Positions 40,461 through 55,715 are shown, counted from the first letter of the stretch. The stretch: 64,000 bases of DNA from Lichenostomus cassidix (GCA_008360975.2 CM039184.1:56324797-56388796); one strand, 5' to 3'. Made by a program: numbers and translations. The notes: generated by a model not told the origin, from the sequence alone.

Positions 40461-43400
40461 TTTTGTGTTTTCCTCAATTTAGTTGAAAAAACCTCACCCC
40501 TATATTTGTTGGCCATTTCAGGCAGTGTGTTACTGTAGCAATGGGAAAGTCTGGGAGTGCATCTGTGGTTGGTTATCAGTCTTAAACACCTTGAATAAAT
40601 TGCACAGCATCAGGAAAACCAGATGACTTCAGCCATCCAAAAAGTACAAGAAAATGCATTGCCTGCAGCCTCTTGCAACTATTATAAAATAGAAATAATT
40701 ATGGAGAGGGGAAAAAAGTTCATGCGTGTACATTTACTAAAGTATATGTCCATGTCATCATTGAAAATGTGCCTGAAAGTTCTAGCAAAGTAAAGCCATT
40801 TCATATAATGAATTATGTTATGCCTTCTCATTTTCTGTGGACTCTGAAAATCTAGATCTTCCTGCACTCCCATCATCATAGTATCTGATATTTTTGCTTT
40901 TTTATTATTATTCTAGCAATATTGTTATAAAAGGCATTATATCCATTGCACAGCTGAGGAGCTGAGGATGCCTAGAAGGACATAAAGCCACAGTCTGACA
41001 TAGTGGCTTCACTGCAGCCTTCAGCTAGGGGTTTTCTTTTTGGATTTTATTGCTTGGGACACCACAGTCATCTGTGCCATCCCAGTTCCAGCCAGCCTCT
41101 ATGTTGTTTGTTTTTACAGCACAGCATTGGAGGTGGGAGGCGATGCCTGGCTTTGTCTGGCTTTATCCAGAACCCTTGCCCCAAAGTCTTGGCATATAGT
41201 GAACATGCTGCTTAACCTGAGGGAGTTGAAAGCCTCATACACCATGAACAGGCTAAAAAAAAAAAAAAAAAAGTGGGTGCTGTGAGCAACCTATTGAGGC
41301 TGGGCCATGATGGGACCAGGAGGGCATGGCTCCCTGGGTCAGAAAAGGAGCCAGGTTGTTTCAGCTGCTGGAGAGCATGTCTGAATAAAAACAAGGACTT
41401 TTCTTCTCCAGTCTGCTTTAAGGATTCTTTTTTTTTTTTTAATTGAAGAGTGACTGAACAGCAGGTTGGAGTGAAGATGCTAGTGGTTGCTCTCCTGTAC
41501 ACACAACTTGTACTTCTGTGTGCTCAAGCCATCCAGGTCTGTCAGACATAGAGCTCATTTTCCTATTCAAGACCCTCAGGTTATGTTCATCTTTGTACAT
41601 TAAACAGCATCTAGTGGTGTTCTGTGGTATCTGAATGCACTGTCTATACTCTTGTAGAGCTGTCCCTGCCTGCTCTGTTGACTCTCAAAGAATTCCTGGG
41701 CACAGTTCAGGAGTTGGCATGATAGAGTCAGTCCATTGCTGGAAGGGAATTTATATGTAGTCTCCTGTTTTGGTGCGTAAGAAAGCTTAACTTCATGAAG
41801 GTAGGACATTCTCTGCCAGTTGGCCTCACTGCCAGAGAACAGTGCTGGCACATTTCATTTACTAGAGCTGCTATGTCTTAACAGTCTTAAACATGATGTT
41901 TTATGAATTCTGAATTGTTTTAGTATGTACCAGACTTGCCTCAACCAAGGTAGGTGAAACACAGGACTTTTGTGGCTCATACTCTTGGAGTTGAATGCTT
42001 AAATGTAGGTACATTGGGATCCATTTTTTTTTCCTGATGTTTGATTTAGTGCCACTATTGAGGTCTCAGACTGAGAATGAGCTTTAAGACCACCTCTCCT
42101 AATTTTTTTCTTGATATCATTATCACCATTTCATTGGGCTATTTTTTTTGTATTAACAGAAACACATGCTTGTGTATATCTATTATTTCTGTCACAGGAA
42201 AAGGCTACTATTGTTCTCCTGTGTCCTGGGATCACAGTAGGTAATAACAATTTTCCCTGTCAGGTAGCAGGAGAAATGGCAGCCTCTTTTTACTCCACTC
42301 CCAAATACACTTCTAGTCGAGAAAGAAACTTCCTTCTCTGGAAGAGGCCTGCTGCTTGCACTGAAGGCAGGCATGTAGCAGCCAAGCATCAGTGACCAAC
42401 TGGTACATAACAGAATACATTCTAGGATGTGAGGACAACTCCTGAATGCCATGGAGAACCTATAACACTTGGAAATGTATATCTGAGCACGCAAAATGAA
42501 GCTAAAATCTGAAAAAAAAAATTAACAGCTCCTTCTTGAATACCTCTGGTCCTTGTGTATCTTTCTGAGTAAAGTAAGAATTTACCTTTTTGTGGTCTTC
42601 TGTTCATGCTGCAAAGTCAGGCAGCTTGCACAGGTTAGAGTTCTTCCTTTCTGAGTCACATTTTACAACAGTATTCTTAAGAGCCAAGTGCAGTGTTGAT
42701 ACGTGAGACAGAAGCAACACAGCTTGACTTTCAAAGTCCAAGCAAGAGTTTGCAGTACTAGCAATTAGGAAGAAGGTATTTCTACATGTAAACCGCAAGT
42801 CTTATCTGGAAATCACTGAGTTAATAATCTTGGGACCTTATGACTCTTTTTACCAAGACACAGCAGTTTAAGGACATTGTGTGAAACTTAGTACAAATCT
42901 AGTAATAGATCTGGTGGTGTGTTTTTAAAAGGATGGAAGGAAGACTATTTACTTCCCCCCAAAGGAACTGCTACAAAGCTATTTTCCTTATCAGAAGAAC
43001 ACCTTTTTCCTGAATGTTATCTCTGACATTTGTTCTTTATAACCTAATGAGGGCAGGTGGAACACCATGGGAATGAGTAATTGTTGATTTGATATAATTT
43101 TAACTTTTGTTTTAAGCCTGCACATGGAGTTGGTATTTTGAGCCTTCATTTTGCTTATTGCTGACCTTGGGCTCTTTTGTAGTCAATAAGAGGGGAAAAA
43201 GATAGTGCTTCTTTACAGCTAGACTGTTAGGTGGCTCAAACTTTTGCCTAGAGACCATGCAAGTTTCTATTTAGTTTTTCTTCTGTGAGCAGCAGAAAGT
43301 GTTGTTTGATCTTCCCACATAAAATGGTAGGGCGCATTTGTAATTTAGGTTCTTCTCTGAATGTTTGATTTAGACCTCTTACACATCTTGTGGAGAGCAC

Positions 43401-46400
43401 AAAGTGGCCTTCCTGGCTGAAGGACTCGCTCTGCAGGTGGAGTGGGGCAGCACTGTGGCCCTGCCTGCTGCCCCCAGTGCACAGTGGGCTGGCAGTCAGC
43501 TGGGTGCTGCTCATCCTGGCATACTAGCTGACCTTTTTCCCTTAAGGAAGGTTCCAGGAATTCCCCCCAAAACTATCTTTGGGCATGGTCATCCCCAGAA
43601 GATCAACTTTCCTCTGCCAGACATAAGTGGCAATGCAACCCTGTTGCTCCACTGGTCAGTGGTACTGGCATAGGGGTTGATCCTCTCTGGAATGGATGCA
43701 GCATTTTCCACACAGTGAAACCCAGATATGTTCATGCTCTGCCCCTGGCCAGCCTGTTTTAATTTGTCTTCTTGGTACTAACCAAGTATGGGGGACACTT
43801 GAGTTTAAAAATTTTCAGCATGGAAAGTAAAATAATGAAAAATAAAGATTTAACTTTATCTGTGCCCAGGTGCAGCCTCGTTTTATCCTGGTATGAACCC
43901 AACAGTGTGTTAAATTCAGAATACAGAATACGAGGTTGTAGAGTATCAAAGCTCAGGGAATACTCTGATACACTCTCTTGAATCTTAAATGGCTGAACAA
44001 CCATGGTATTTTTGCATGTTCCTAGTACCTTACATGGTAGTGTAATACCAAACCCTAGATTGAAGGTGAACACCCAGTGTTGCTACTCTGCCAGGATCAA
44101 AGGACAGCTTCTATGAAAATAGGCAGAAAAACTGCTTTGGCTCAGCCTGACAGTTAAGTGACCATTCTTTGTGTTGCCGTCAGGAAACAGGTTCTTCTAA
44201 ATACCACTTTCCCCTCTTCGCCATACTGGGCTACTGGGAAAACTAGAAGAGTCGTACACAGATAAAAAGAAATTTAAATGGAATATAGAACTAAATACAG
44301 TTTTTTCTATTGTCATCTCTCTTGGCTGCTGGCCAGAGAGATTTGGTCCCCAGCTGTTATGTCATTTTACTTATAGATGTATAAGGATGATCCCCAAGAG
44401 CTCCTCCAAGTCTGGACCTGAGAGCTACAAGCCTCCACAGTAACATCAGCCTCTATGCCAGAGTGACCCTTTCTGGGGAGCTGAGACAATGAGCAGTAAT
44501 TAGAGCTAAAATAAGATAGCTTTCCTTAAAGAAGCCAGCAAGAATCTGGCTCAGAACACAATCCTAAAAATGCCTTTGTCTATCACCAAGCAGAAAACTT
44601 TCTCCCATCACTTAGAAACCCACACATGGATTGTCCATCTGTACCAGTTTCTTGAGCAGCATTTGTCCCACATCACCAATTTCAGCCACACATTTCTGCC
44701 CACATGCTGCCTATTTCCTTAGTTATTTTTTGGACGGATCTCTTCCCCCAGCTGTTTTGCTGTACAACCACAGAAATAGCAGTGCTTGCACAGCAGTGGG
44801 ACAGCATGGTGCTGCTTAAGCTGGCTTTGCCACCTAAGAAACACCAGCCTCACTGTAGTGTCCTTTGGATCCTGTCCCTTCCTAAACCTTCCATGTGATT
44901 TCTTCTGGCCTTGCTTTCTGGGAGAGGGGGAGAAGGGGCAGAAAACAGTCAGTGAGTACTAATGTCTCTGAAGTAATATTTTTCCCAGGTAGCAGTTTAT
45001 TCAATATATGATGGACCAGTCAATCACAGCTTGGATACAAATACTTGCAGTCTTTTCAGAAGAAAAGTTTAACTAATTTCTCCACTTAGCCACAGATTAA
45101 TGAGGGCTGGGGACACTGGGGCATACATAGTGAACATAAAAATATCACCATAAGTTTTTATGTTCTCCACACCCTAAATGTTCACTTCATGGTGCACATA
45201 CCATATTGCTTCCCAGAATACCCAGACGAGGGTTCTTTTGCAGTCTGCAAAACTAATTAAAAGCTTAAAAACAAGAGGTCTGAAAGAGCATATTCCTGCT
45301 AAAGCTTTGCTGGTCAGTGGTGTCTGCACACTAATTTATACTCACATCGTGATCAATTGACTCATGCCATAATGATCTCATACTTTTCCCATTCAATCTC
45401 AGAATGTTTTTAATGATTGGAAATCTCTGGCTCTAGTTGTACTTTTTACCCTGTGCCATTTCATAGACTTCAGGAAATTTCTTAGCAAGAGTTTCCACCT
45501 TTCATTGGAGGTAACAAAAGGGCACTTCAAGTTGTATGATTCTTCAGTAGCACCTCCCAGAATGAACCCACTTGGGAAGAACAAGATAAATCAAATAATA
45601 TAGGCAAGGACATAATGCAGACAATTCACAATAATAAAGTATCTGCATTAGTCTCAAAACAGCAATTCAAAGGAGCATAGGATTAAACAAATACTGTATA
45701 TGCCAGTTCATTTGCACTATCTGCTGAACCAAATATCACAAGGGGAAAGGATAGTGGACACATGGGGCTGTGTGTTGAAACACGTTTGGAAAAAAAATGG
45801 TTTCAGAAAGCTATAAAAACAAAAATCTGGGTGCTTACAAATCTGCAGCCAGGAGAGGGAAGAAGAAATGATGTCACTTCACAGACCTCAGAGATTTGAT
45901 TTTTTCATTTGCCATTTTTAGGAGTGGGGAAGGTTGTGGAGCTTAATATAATCTACTCTGGAATCTAGTTCAGACAGGAATTGCTATATAACCGTAGGAA
46001 CCACAAGCATGGTTCCTATTACACAGAGAACAAGAAGCACAAGTTTTTTTAATGTACATGGATGCTGTGAGTGAGTACATGCAAAGTTGGGGCTTGGACA
46101 CAGTCATCAGGATACAGCCACAGACTGACTGTGTTTAGATGGTTTAGACATTTCAGCCACTTGCTAAGACTCTTTTGTGTTCACCAGAGCATGTGAGAGA
46201 CATTTGGAACCTTTCAGCAGATCTCCAGATCAATAATATAACTGAGAATGCTTTCCTAGAAAATATGATCAGAAACTGAGAAACTCTGTTGTTCAGATAC
46301 TATTGTAAAATGTGTGTATTAGTCAAAAGATGATACTGGATTTCTGCATTGTCAAATATGGGAACACTAAAATATGGAAAAAGATCCCCTTATTCCAGTA

Positions 46401-49314
46401 GTCTGGGAAGTGCTGGTGCATCTGAAGTGTCATATGGTATATTAGCATATACCAACCCATTTCAAACCCTGAAAATATGTGTTTATTTCTCTTCATCAGG
46501 ACTGCTTAAATATTGGAAGTTACAGTTTTTCCCTTGCAATATAAATTGCTATAAGAAATGTAAATTAATTGTTACATATTTAATTGATAATAATTACACT
46601 TAACAATCTGTGCTGCAAAAGGTAATGGCTGTGGAAGTCAAAAGGCATTTGCACAGAAGTTTAATTTGGTGATAAATGGCTTCCTTGTGTGAGATGACAC
46701 ATAAGAGCTGCAAATACAGTCCCATCTTTAAAGACTTGAAAAATTCTGGTTTAGCTGCAAGAAAGAAAAAAAAGAGGAAAATAATTTTCTTTGTCCCTTC
46801 TTTTGGTGTTGAATTGGACAATATTCTTGAATGTGATAATAAAAATTAGAAAGGTCCCTTTAAAATGCAGTAAAAAGTAGTAATTGTTTATTTTAAATTT
46901 CAGTTCTTACAGTGTCAGAACAAATCAAAAATACTCATGAAAGCATCATTGATTCATAGAGAGATTGTGTTAAAGAGCATAAGGCATTACAATAGAATTC
47001 AGTCCGACTTTGTGTGTATCATAGGTCATTATACTTCACTGACTTATTGCCAAACTGAGCCTAGTGGCTTCAATTTCACTGAGACATAACTGGTGTTTGG
47101 CAAGAGCAGAAAGTATCCTCACAGTACCCATTTCAAATTATGGAATTATTAGTTTCCTTATTATATAGATGGGACACAGAGTAGTTTGGGGAAACATTAA
47201 AAGGTCTTTCTGGATGCTATATGCTCTACCAAGAGGCTATTTTCTAGTGAAAAAAAAAAGAAAACACCACAGGAATCTTGAGGTCTCAGTAGCTCCTTCT
47301 CCATAAAACTGACTTCTCCTGATGCTAGGGGTGATAATGAGAATTTGACGATTGTTCTGTGACTTGTGTGATATTTTCAGTCCTGGCTGGAACACATTAA
47401 AAAGCTGTTTTGAAGATAGAGGATACATTACTGTGATCACACTAGCAAAAAAAAGTTCAAAATCTCTCCTTGCTCTCTAAAAGCACTAAACTGCCTGAAG
47501 AAAATAGATGTGTTAGCATAGGCAAAATTACAGAAACCTTGTACCAGAACTGAAATTCACATTGCCTTACTCACATAAGAAGGTGTAAATTTCTTTTTTT
47601 TTTTAAATATAAACAAAGTAAAAAAAGCCAAATCAGAGTTGTTTTTGTGGTCAGAATTTCTAGCAACAGGCACCATTTCTTGTGAGCTCCGAAGACATTG
47701 TGACCTCTCTGGAAATAACAGTTACAGTGTCCCCAGCAGCATCAGCACCACTGCCCACTGTCTACATGCATCAGTGGTGTATGGACAGTGCTGTTTGCAA
47801 AAGACCACAGATTTTGGCTTCCTGATCCAGAAACGTCAATCTGTCCAATTAATCTGGTTCCTCTTGATTATGGAAAACAAACAATTGCAGTCACCAGACC
47901 TGTAGCTGTCACTGGGTAGACAGTGCTCCATGCCTGCATTTCTACTCGTAAACCAGACAGACCTGTGGCACTGAGTTGAGAGCTGGCATATAAATATTCA
48001 CGCAGGCGACCTGGTGGCATGTTTTCTCAATTTATCCCATGCCACCTCACTGTCTCCCAAACTGTGTCGTGGTGCTACTCTTGGAGCAACCCTTGGGTGA
48101 GGGTGGTTTTCAATAAGTGTGATTAGGGCCACCCTCTGCTGGGAGCAGGCAGGGCTGAGCTGTGTGCACACAAGTTCTGCACTGGCACCCTCCCTGAGGG
48201 CTGCAGAAAGGGCCTCTCCTTTTTCATTTTGGAATATTATACTTTATAACATATAAGTCTGTGGTTACACACCCATTAGCAAGGTATCCTTGTGCATTGA
48301 ATCAGCAAGCCATATAGACTTAGACTGGCTCAGATGAGTGCAAAATTACATTTCTGTTATAGTAACAGAGCATCCATTATGGAATTGAGGCTGACTTTGT
48401 TGTCTGTGTTGGACAATACCTGATCTGATGGTGGAATGGAACTGGCAGATGATTCCTTGTATGCCATAAAGCATGCTGATAGAAAAGTAATGTGTCAAAT
48501 TTTCTTGAAGACTATTGAACTGGTCAAATTAATTTCTACAAACACAACTGTCTGCATCACCAATACCCAGGAGCTTTAACACCAGGGCTGCTGTGCTGCT
48601 GAAGCACAACCTTAGTCACACACTTTAACAACATTGAGAGCAGTGCTGCAGTGCAATTGGTAGCACTGATACACGCACAGACCTTTCTCAATATTGCTGG
48701 TACTGAGAATTTCAAATGAATGGTTGCATTTGAAAGACTTCCGAGAAAATACATTTTCTTTTCTGCTGGCAGCTCAGTTATTCATCTAAGTAGTCTGTGG
48801 ATTAAGTAATTTGACAGGCTTCTTTGGTGAAACAATTGTGTGTTGCTCTCTCCTTTTTCCATTTCACCTGTACAACTAACCCAGAAATTCAACACAGACA
48901 TTTCAAGGCACACACCAGGACCAGCCAGGCCACACACAAGTATCATGTGATGATGCTGATAACCATTGCAGGGCCCATAAATGGGATCATAAACCAGGGA
49001 GGGAAAACCAGAAGCAGGGAAAGGGTTAAGAAGATTTTTTCCTATTTGCTTATTAGCTCACTTCTCGCCATAAGTCTCTCTGGACATGGACAGAGAGGGA
49101 GCACAGATTTTAGTCATTTCATGTCTCAGAAGATTAGTGAAGGGAGGTCAAGTTGAGGTACAGGATCATGTGTGTTATAATGCAGCAGAATGATCTGGTA
49201 TCTAATTTATTAAAAGACCAGGCAGATTGGGCAATCTGATTATTCCATATCTGTAGGAAGTCTCATTTTGTGGGTACTGTTGGTACTTTCTCTTCCTGTT
49301 CATGCTATGCTGTA

Positions 49315-49338
49315 GGGTGGGGTGGGTGGGTGGGTGGG
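49315..49338 (+). other. G-quadruplex-forming run, six G-tracts with 1-nt loops
   Basis: Six tracts of three or four G (49315-17, 49319-22, 49324-26, 49328-30, 49332-34, 49336-38) are separated by single T residues. Four G3 tracts with one-base loops is the most stable intramolecular quadruplex layout known, and here six are available. The G-rich strand is the sense strand of LDB2, so the pre-mRNA could fold too. It may also be read as a short GGGT microsatellite, expected to vary in length. Confidence 0.85.
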
Positions 49339-52300
49339 AAGAGGCTGGACTCTCCCCATCCAGATGCAGCTCCATGTCATGGCACTTGTCCCTTTGTTTC
49401 CCTGGGGATAATTTTCACAGCATACTCAGACCAGGAGCACTTGTGAGCAGGTGGTGCAAGGCAGTGCCAGTGCTATATCAGTGTCCCCACAGTTCTGGGG
49501 AGCAGGGGCCACACATGCCATTGTGTTTTACCTGCACCTGATCATCAAATCCACCCACCTAAAATTCCATCTCTGTTTTCTATATAGATCCTGACAGAAC
49601 AGCTCAAGTAACACTGTGTACAGTCAGAGGACAAGTATTGATTTTGCTGTACCTGAATAAAATTCTTAACAGAAAAACAAAGCTAATGTTGGTGTTTTGG
49701 TTTTTCTCTCTTTTGACTTTTATGCGTGGGTTTCTGTTCTCACCATTTTGTATTTGATCTATGTGAGGTACACAGTTACAGCTTGATTTTTAAGATGTGC
49801 ACAACCCAGGCTCTGATCTGTGCAGGTACAATTTCAGAGCTGGTAAATAATTTTGCCTATGTTTTATTGCCTGTATTTAATTGAAGTTCAAAGCTATCAT
49901 TTCTTTCCTACCTACAAATCAGCAAATCAGATAGGCAGTTATTACATTTTTCTGGTGTAATTATCAGGAACCATACCCTACCACATCAGCATTACCTAAA
50001 TGGTTCAATGTGTAGTTTATTTGCACTTCACTGGGCCAAGGGACAACTCACCTGATCGGAAGTGTATACTTATTTATTTTGAAGATGTTGCTATGAATTA
50101 AGGTTATTAAGGTGTTATTTAAATAATGGTATAATATACATTAGTTTTGTTGCTAATTATATTGTCATGAACACATTTGAAGCATTATTAACACACACAC
50201 CATCGATAACTAAAAGCATCATTGCCTGGTGGTGATAACACAGCTTCACTAGTGGATGATCTATGACTGCAAGCATTAAATACTCCCTACTTTAAAGTCA
50301 TTAATCCCTACTTTCTTCGAATACGTTTAATTAAAAAGTTCCATTTCCCAGTAATTGCTGTTTTTATATAACCCTGAAATGGAATTTTATTCAGGCACAA
50401 GGTCTTTTATATAAACATCCATCTGTCCACAGCATAACAGTGCTGGGACAAGTTTTGTGGATTGGGTGAGAAGTGAAGAGATTACAGAAGACTCCGTGTC
50501 CCCGGAAGAACTGTGAACTTTTGTCCTCTGGGTAATAGCTTTGGAGCATTTTTGCTTTCAGAATTTTGGTACCAAACAATGGAATTGCAGAGTAAATAGG
50601 GGAAAATCATTAAAAAATGGGTTTTATGCCTACTGGAGTTGCAATGTTAATTTGTAAAAAAAAGTTCCTTCCTTACTCCTTTTTCTCCTATGTCAAGGTC
50701 TGCACTGCAAAGTATCTTCCTTTCTATTTGAACACAGAATTAAGCAAACCTCAATTGCATGTATAAAAATACATATACATGTATATGTGCCTGTGTTTCA
50801 GGCTGAGAGATATCACTAATAAAAAGAAAATATGTTGGTATTAATAAGGTTGGCATTCAAAAAGTATGAAATAAATGCATGGAAGTTTGTCAGCTTATTA
50901 ATCATTCCATTACAAGTGGTGTTTTTACTTTCATTGCTCTAACATCTAAGCACAGTTCATTGGCTAAAGGCCAAGGTAGCTTTTGCATTGGCACATTACC
51001 ATGCAGTGTACTTCTGTACTTCTCTTCCATTTATTAATGCTGCAGACTTCCTACAATTCAGGCTAAAAATAGAACTGGTTATGTGAAAAACACTGCATTT
51101 GTGCTTGAGCTGCAGTATAGAAACAAGAGGATTTTATATGGATGGGAGGAGAGATTCATGACACAGAAGAGCTAGCTGCTTATATTCTGGAAAAAGCTTT
51201 CTTTTTTCATGGTTGTAAATAAAATTAGAGTTGCTATGTACACGTTAGTCTGAAGGATGAATCACAGTTGTTGTATTGCCTCAGTCTGTATGAATCTTCA
51301 TGTGTATCTATTGTATGAAGGAAAGATGATTTCTTGTACAAGGAAACCTGAAAATAGAACAGTGTATGGAAGTGAATTTGTAAAATCAAAACTGAATGTG
51401 ATGTTTTGTTTTTCAGTATAGAGACTGTCTTAATCTGTGGCATATGTTTTGAAGCAGCCTCAAAAATCATACGCAAACCAAAAACTTCAACCTCATTACT
51501 AAATTTGTGGACTTGTATTTTGGCCAGGCATAGCATCTTCTATTGTTCTGCTTTCGGTAACTTAAAGTCAGCATTTGCTGTCTGCAGACCACTTCACCAC
51601 AAAAATATTCCTAAACTTATTTCCAAGTCGTAATACAGCTGCACACTAAAAATTGTCAGCATTCAAATGCAGTCCCTACACTCTTGATCTTTTTTATAAT
51701 GCTGTGATTTGTTTTGAATCAACAGTAGTTTGAACAAGACAAACAACATACCGGATTCCATCTGAACCTAAGGGAGCTGCCAGGGACACAGGTGAAGAGT
51801 GATAGTGGATGCATTTCATAGTCAAAATGAAAAGCGGCAAAACTGATAAGGTCTCATTGTTGCACAAATAGAAAAAGCTAACAGTTTGCATATCAGAAAT
51901 ATCAGGTGTTAGGATTTGACTCAGAACTGCTGAATAGGAGCTTGTTTGCCTTTGGAGAAATAGACAGGAAGGAAATGTCATGCAGCAACATCACACGTGA
52001 TAGTGATGGGAGATGGCAAACAAGGAAATAGACCTTTCCGATGCTGTTTCCTAGAGATACTGTTTGGACTGGCTGTGATGGTGGATTATTAAGGAATTCT
52101 GATTATTAAATATCTGTGCTTGGCAAAGAATGAGAGAGCAACAAACCTCTTTTGAAGTGCACAACAGTCTCCAAAGTCACCCTTCTTTTGTTCCTAACTT
52201 GATACTGCGTAAGAAATAAAATTGTTGATCATGTTAGAAGCAGAGGCAATAATATTGAAATGAGAACAAATTGTAAGCTGTACGATTTTTGAACTATCTA

Positions 52301-52699
52301 GAGAAAATGAAATCAAGAAAGCTTTCAAATGCCATGTGCTTTGCACCAGGCCACTGAAACACAGTGAGATAAAACAATAGCTACTGGGTTTCTATGTCAA
52401 TTCATAACCTATAATTGGATTTTTAAAAGGAGTTATTAGTTGACAGGACAAGGCTTAAGTAAAAATATTTGGTGCAAAGTGCTTAGTTCCTCCTCTTAAT
52501 TACTACAGAGCAGCCTTAAACCTTACCTAACGTGGAACTCCATCCAAATCCAGTATAGACTGAAATTAATGAATCTGCTCCAATTTACATTAAAATTTAA
52601 TTTTGTCCTGACAAGCTCTCTGAAATTGATACTCACTGCAATACTGAGTGCAGTATAAAAGATCATATCGCACAGTCAACATGATGCACTTTGCAATGT

Positions 52700-52721
52700 A
52701 ATTTAACACTAATGTTAAATT
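52700..52721. repeat. 8-bp inverted repeat with 6-nt loop
   Basis: AATTTAAC (52700-52707), loop ACTAAT, GTTAAATT (52714-52721). This is a small AT-rich dyad in intron sequence, probably incidental. Confidence 0.7.
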
Positions 52722-55715
52722 AAATTACAAAGATAAATTTTATGGTCTCTCTTAAAATCATTTAAGAGCTTAATTCTGATCTGAGATGTGTAAGACACAA
52801 ATCTTTCCTATTGATCACTGACTATATAGATAATTGTGAGAGAAGAATCACAAAATATGATGGGCTGTCCAAGGCTTTTCTTCATGGTACAGCTTTGTGA
52901 TTTGATGTATTGGTCCTTTCCTTCAGTTAGGATCTCTGCTGAAGGAGAAAGCTCAAGTAGGTTGTCCTCATTGAAGAAAACGCTAATCTGTATCATTTGA
53001 ATGAGGCCAGATTGCACCAGGAGATCCATAAAAAAGATTTAGACAAGGTTAACCAAGATTTAGACAATTCAGATTGTAGATTTTTATGGCCTTCAGAACT
53101 AAGCCCATCAGGAAGAAGATGGAACTCCTCCTATAAAGTCGGTTTTTTTCATTAGCTGAAAATATGTGCAGCAACTGGATGCACTTTACCTCTGCCATTG
53201 GGATTCCAGGAATATCTACTTATGCTATTGAAACCAAGTGCCCTTACTTTGTCTGATTTGTCATCAAGGGAAGGGAAAGGAAACAGACAACCTTCACTGT
53301 TCACTTTGGTGTAGGAGGAGCTATGAGCCCAGCTGGTGAAAACAAAATTAAAGACTTGTGTGTGATGCTATTGAAGGAGGGAGTTTTGGAAACATCTACC
53401 CATTGTACAGGAGGTGAATAGGAAAAAGAGCATTTGCTGGAAGGACATTCTTTTAATGTCTGGGTAATGAGAGGAAGAGTGAATAATTTAAAGATGCAAA
53501 TTATTTGCAAAGAATCAAAAAAATAGAAATCATTTTAAAAAACAATATTAAAACTTCAAAGAGAAGAGCAAAACTACAAACAGTGGAGGTCCTTTCTAAA
53601 CCCTTTCTAAACTACAGGTCTTAAATAAAAAGATGAAGCAAAATCACAGGGAAAGACTTTTTTCAGAGTTTGAGGGGAAAGGGTTATCAAATGGTTACAG
53701 CAATGACTAAGAGCCCTAAAATATTTTTTTTAATGCTTAAGAATATTCTGAAACAGAATTCCTTCCAGCACATGCTGTAATGATGAGCATACTGACAAAG
53801 TGATAACTAAATAAGGTTTATGTCAAAGTCATCTCCATAAATACTCTCCAGCTTCCCCTCAGACAGGGAAAGGCGAGCACATCTGTCCAGTTCAACATTC
53901 ATTATGTGGCATTTTGAAGGTGCTTCACAACACTCATTACTTACAAACTGAAGATGTCACTAAGACTGATCATATCCACCGTAAGAAATGCCTAGTTTAG
54001 TACAATGTGATGCTAAGTAGCCCCTCAAATGAGGTTCTTTTCAGGGAAGAGTGCTCAGCTGTCTGCAAGCACTTCAGCAGCAGCTCTGCAGGAACAGGGA
54101 CATTGACAGGAATGCTTTCCTGGTTCTGGAATTGCTAAACCCAGAGCCCTTCTTCTAGCTTGGCTGCACTGCAGGGAGTGAGGAACTTGCAGTACTGGCT
54201 GGTATGCAAGGAAGGAGAAAGAAACTTTTTGAACTGTAGAGGAAGTTGGGTTCCCTGCTGACAGACACAGTTTTGATGCTGCCATGGTGCCATCACAAGG
54301 GAAGGCAGAATTAATAGCCACAAGAGCTAACAAAGTTTCCATAGTCACCTAAATTGCTCTGAAGTGCATGGAGGAGAGGACACTGGTGGAACTTGTTATC
54401 TAGCTGATATGAAAGAGGTGGGGTGGGGGAAGAGGAAAAATAAAAGGAGGGAAGGAGAAATCAAATTGGGGTGCAACACACTAACAGGAATTTGGTGCAA
54501 TGTTTGTGATGGCTGTTCTGTGTTAAGATCTGTTTCCTATCCATTCATAGTATTTGCCTGAAAAAAAACATGTTTTTTAAGCTTAGTCTTACCTGAAATG
54601 AATGCTGCTTCTTTCCATTATCACTGTTGCTGGGAATTGAAATGGCTGCAGATACAGAACAGTGTAAAAACATGATGAGCTATGTAACTTGGGAGCAATT
54701 GAGCAGCTGAATACTGCATTATTGAGAAATCATTTGCTACCTCTGGGTGTTAGTGAGAAACTGGAGAGTCCTAGACTGGCATTCAGGGCATAGCACAGGA
54801 TGAATAAACATTACTGAGTGCTGAGTATTTACTAGTGATTCCAGCATGGAGTTTCAGCAGTTGTGTGTCATCCCACTGTGTCTTCCAGGGTTGGCAACAC
54901 ACACAAAAGGAATAGTGAATGCCAGGAGTCTTGTGGCAGAATTGTTTCCTAAATAACCGAATTATCAATGATATTAATGACATTTTGTATAAAGTGCAGC
55001 AGGCAAAACAGCCACATTTCCAAGTGTCAACATGTGCGAACTACTTAAATATATATCAGTAGTCCTCAAGGGACTTGTAGATAGCTACATGAGATTGTCA
55101 GGTTTATGTGCATACCTTTCTATTGCCAAATTACTTCTGGCTTAGTATTGTACCTCTTATCTAGTTGAGATAGAAATCTCTCTAGAGCAAGGGGCTCAGT
55201 ATTTTGTAAAATATAGTTATATCTCTGGCATTGTACAAATAATAAGCTGTAGATGCTAATGATCATTAATATTGCAAGTGTTAAGCTGGAAATTCTAATT
55301 CCTAGCTTCTTAGGTGATTGCAAGTAGAAATATTTCTTGACTCCGCAGGTATCACAAAACATGGAACCTTCTCCTGTGCAGAGTGATGGCTATTAAGTAT
55401 ATCCCAGACCCTGCAAATCTCAGGTTATGGAATTTCTCCCAGAATCTGCTTTTGCTATGGTATTGTGCTGCAGAAACTCGACCTGTATTTTTTTAAAGCT
55501 AACACAAAATATCCGCTCCATATGGTTTTGGAGATGTACTTAAAATATGAGTTTAAGTTTAACCTGATGCAGTGCAGCCTTGCTGAGTCTTGAGCCAGTC
55601 TTAAGCAATTTCTTTCAGAGGTGTGATCCCATTCATGTCAATGAGATTTTAAGTCAAAGCCTAAAGAAAGTATTTTTAGTGACAGTTTTAAAACCTTTTC
55701 ATTACTATCTGTTTA

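Noticed and set aside
41256..41272. Poly(A) run that might mark a processed pseudogene or retroposon tail
   Set aside because: The upstream 250 bp resemble no gene or repeat I recognise, and I saw no target-site duplication. Left as a simple A-run.
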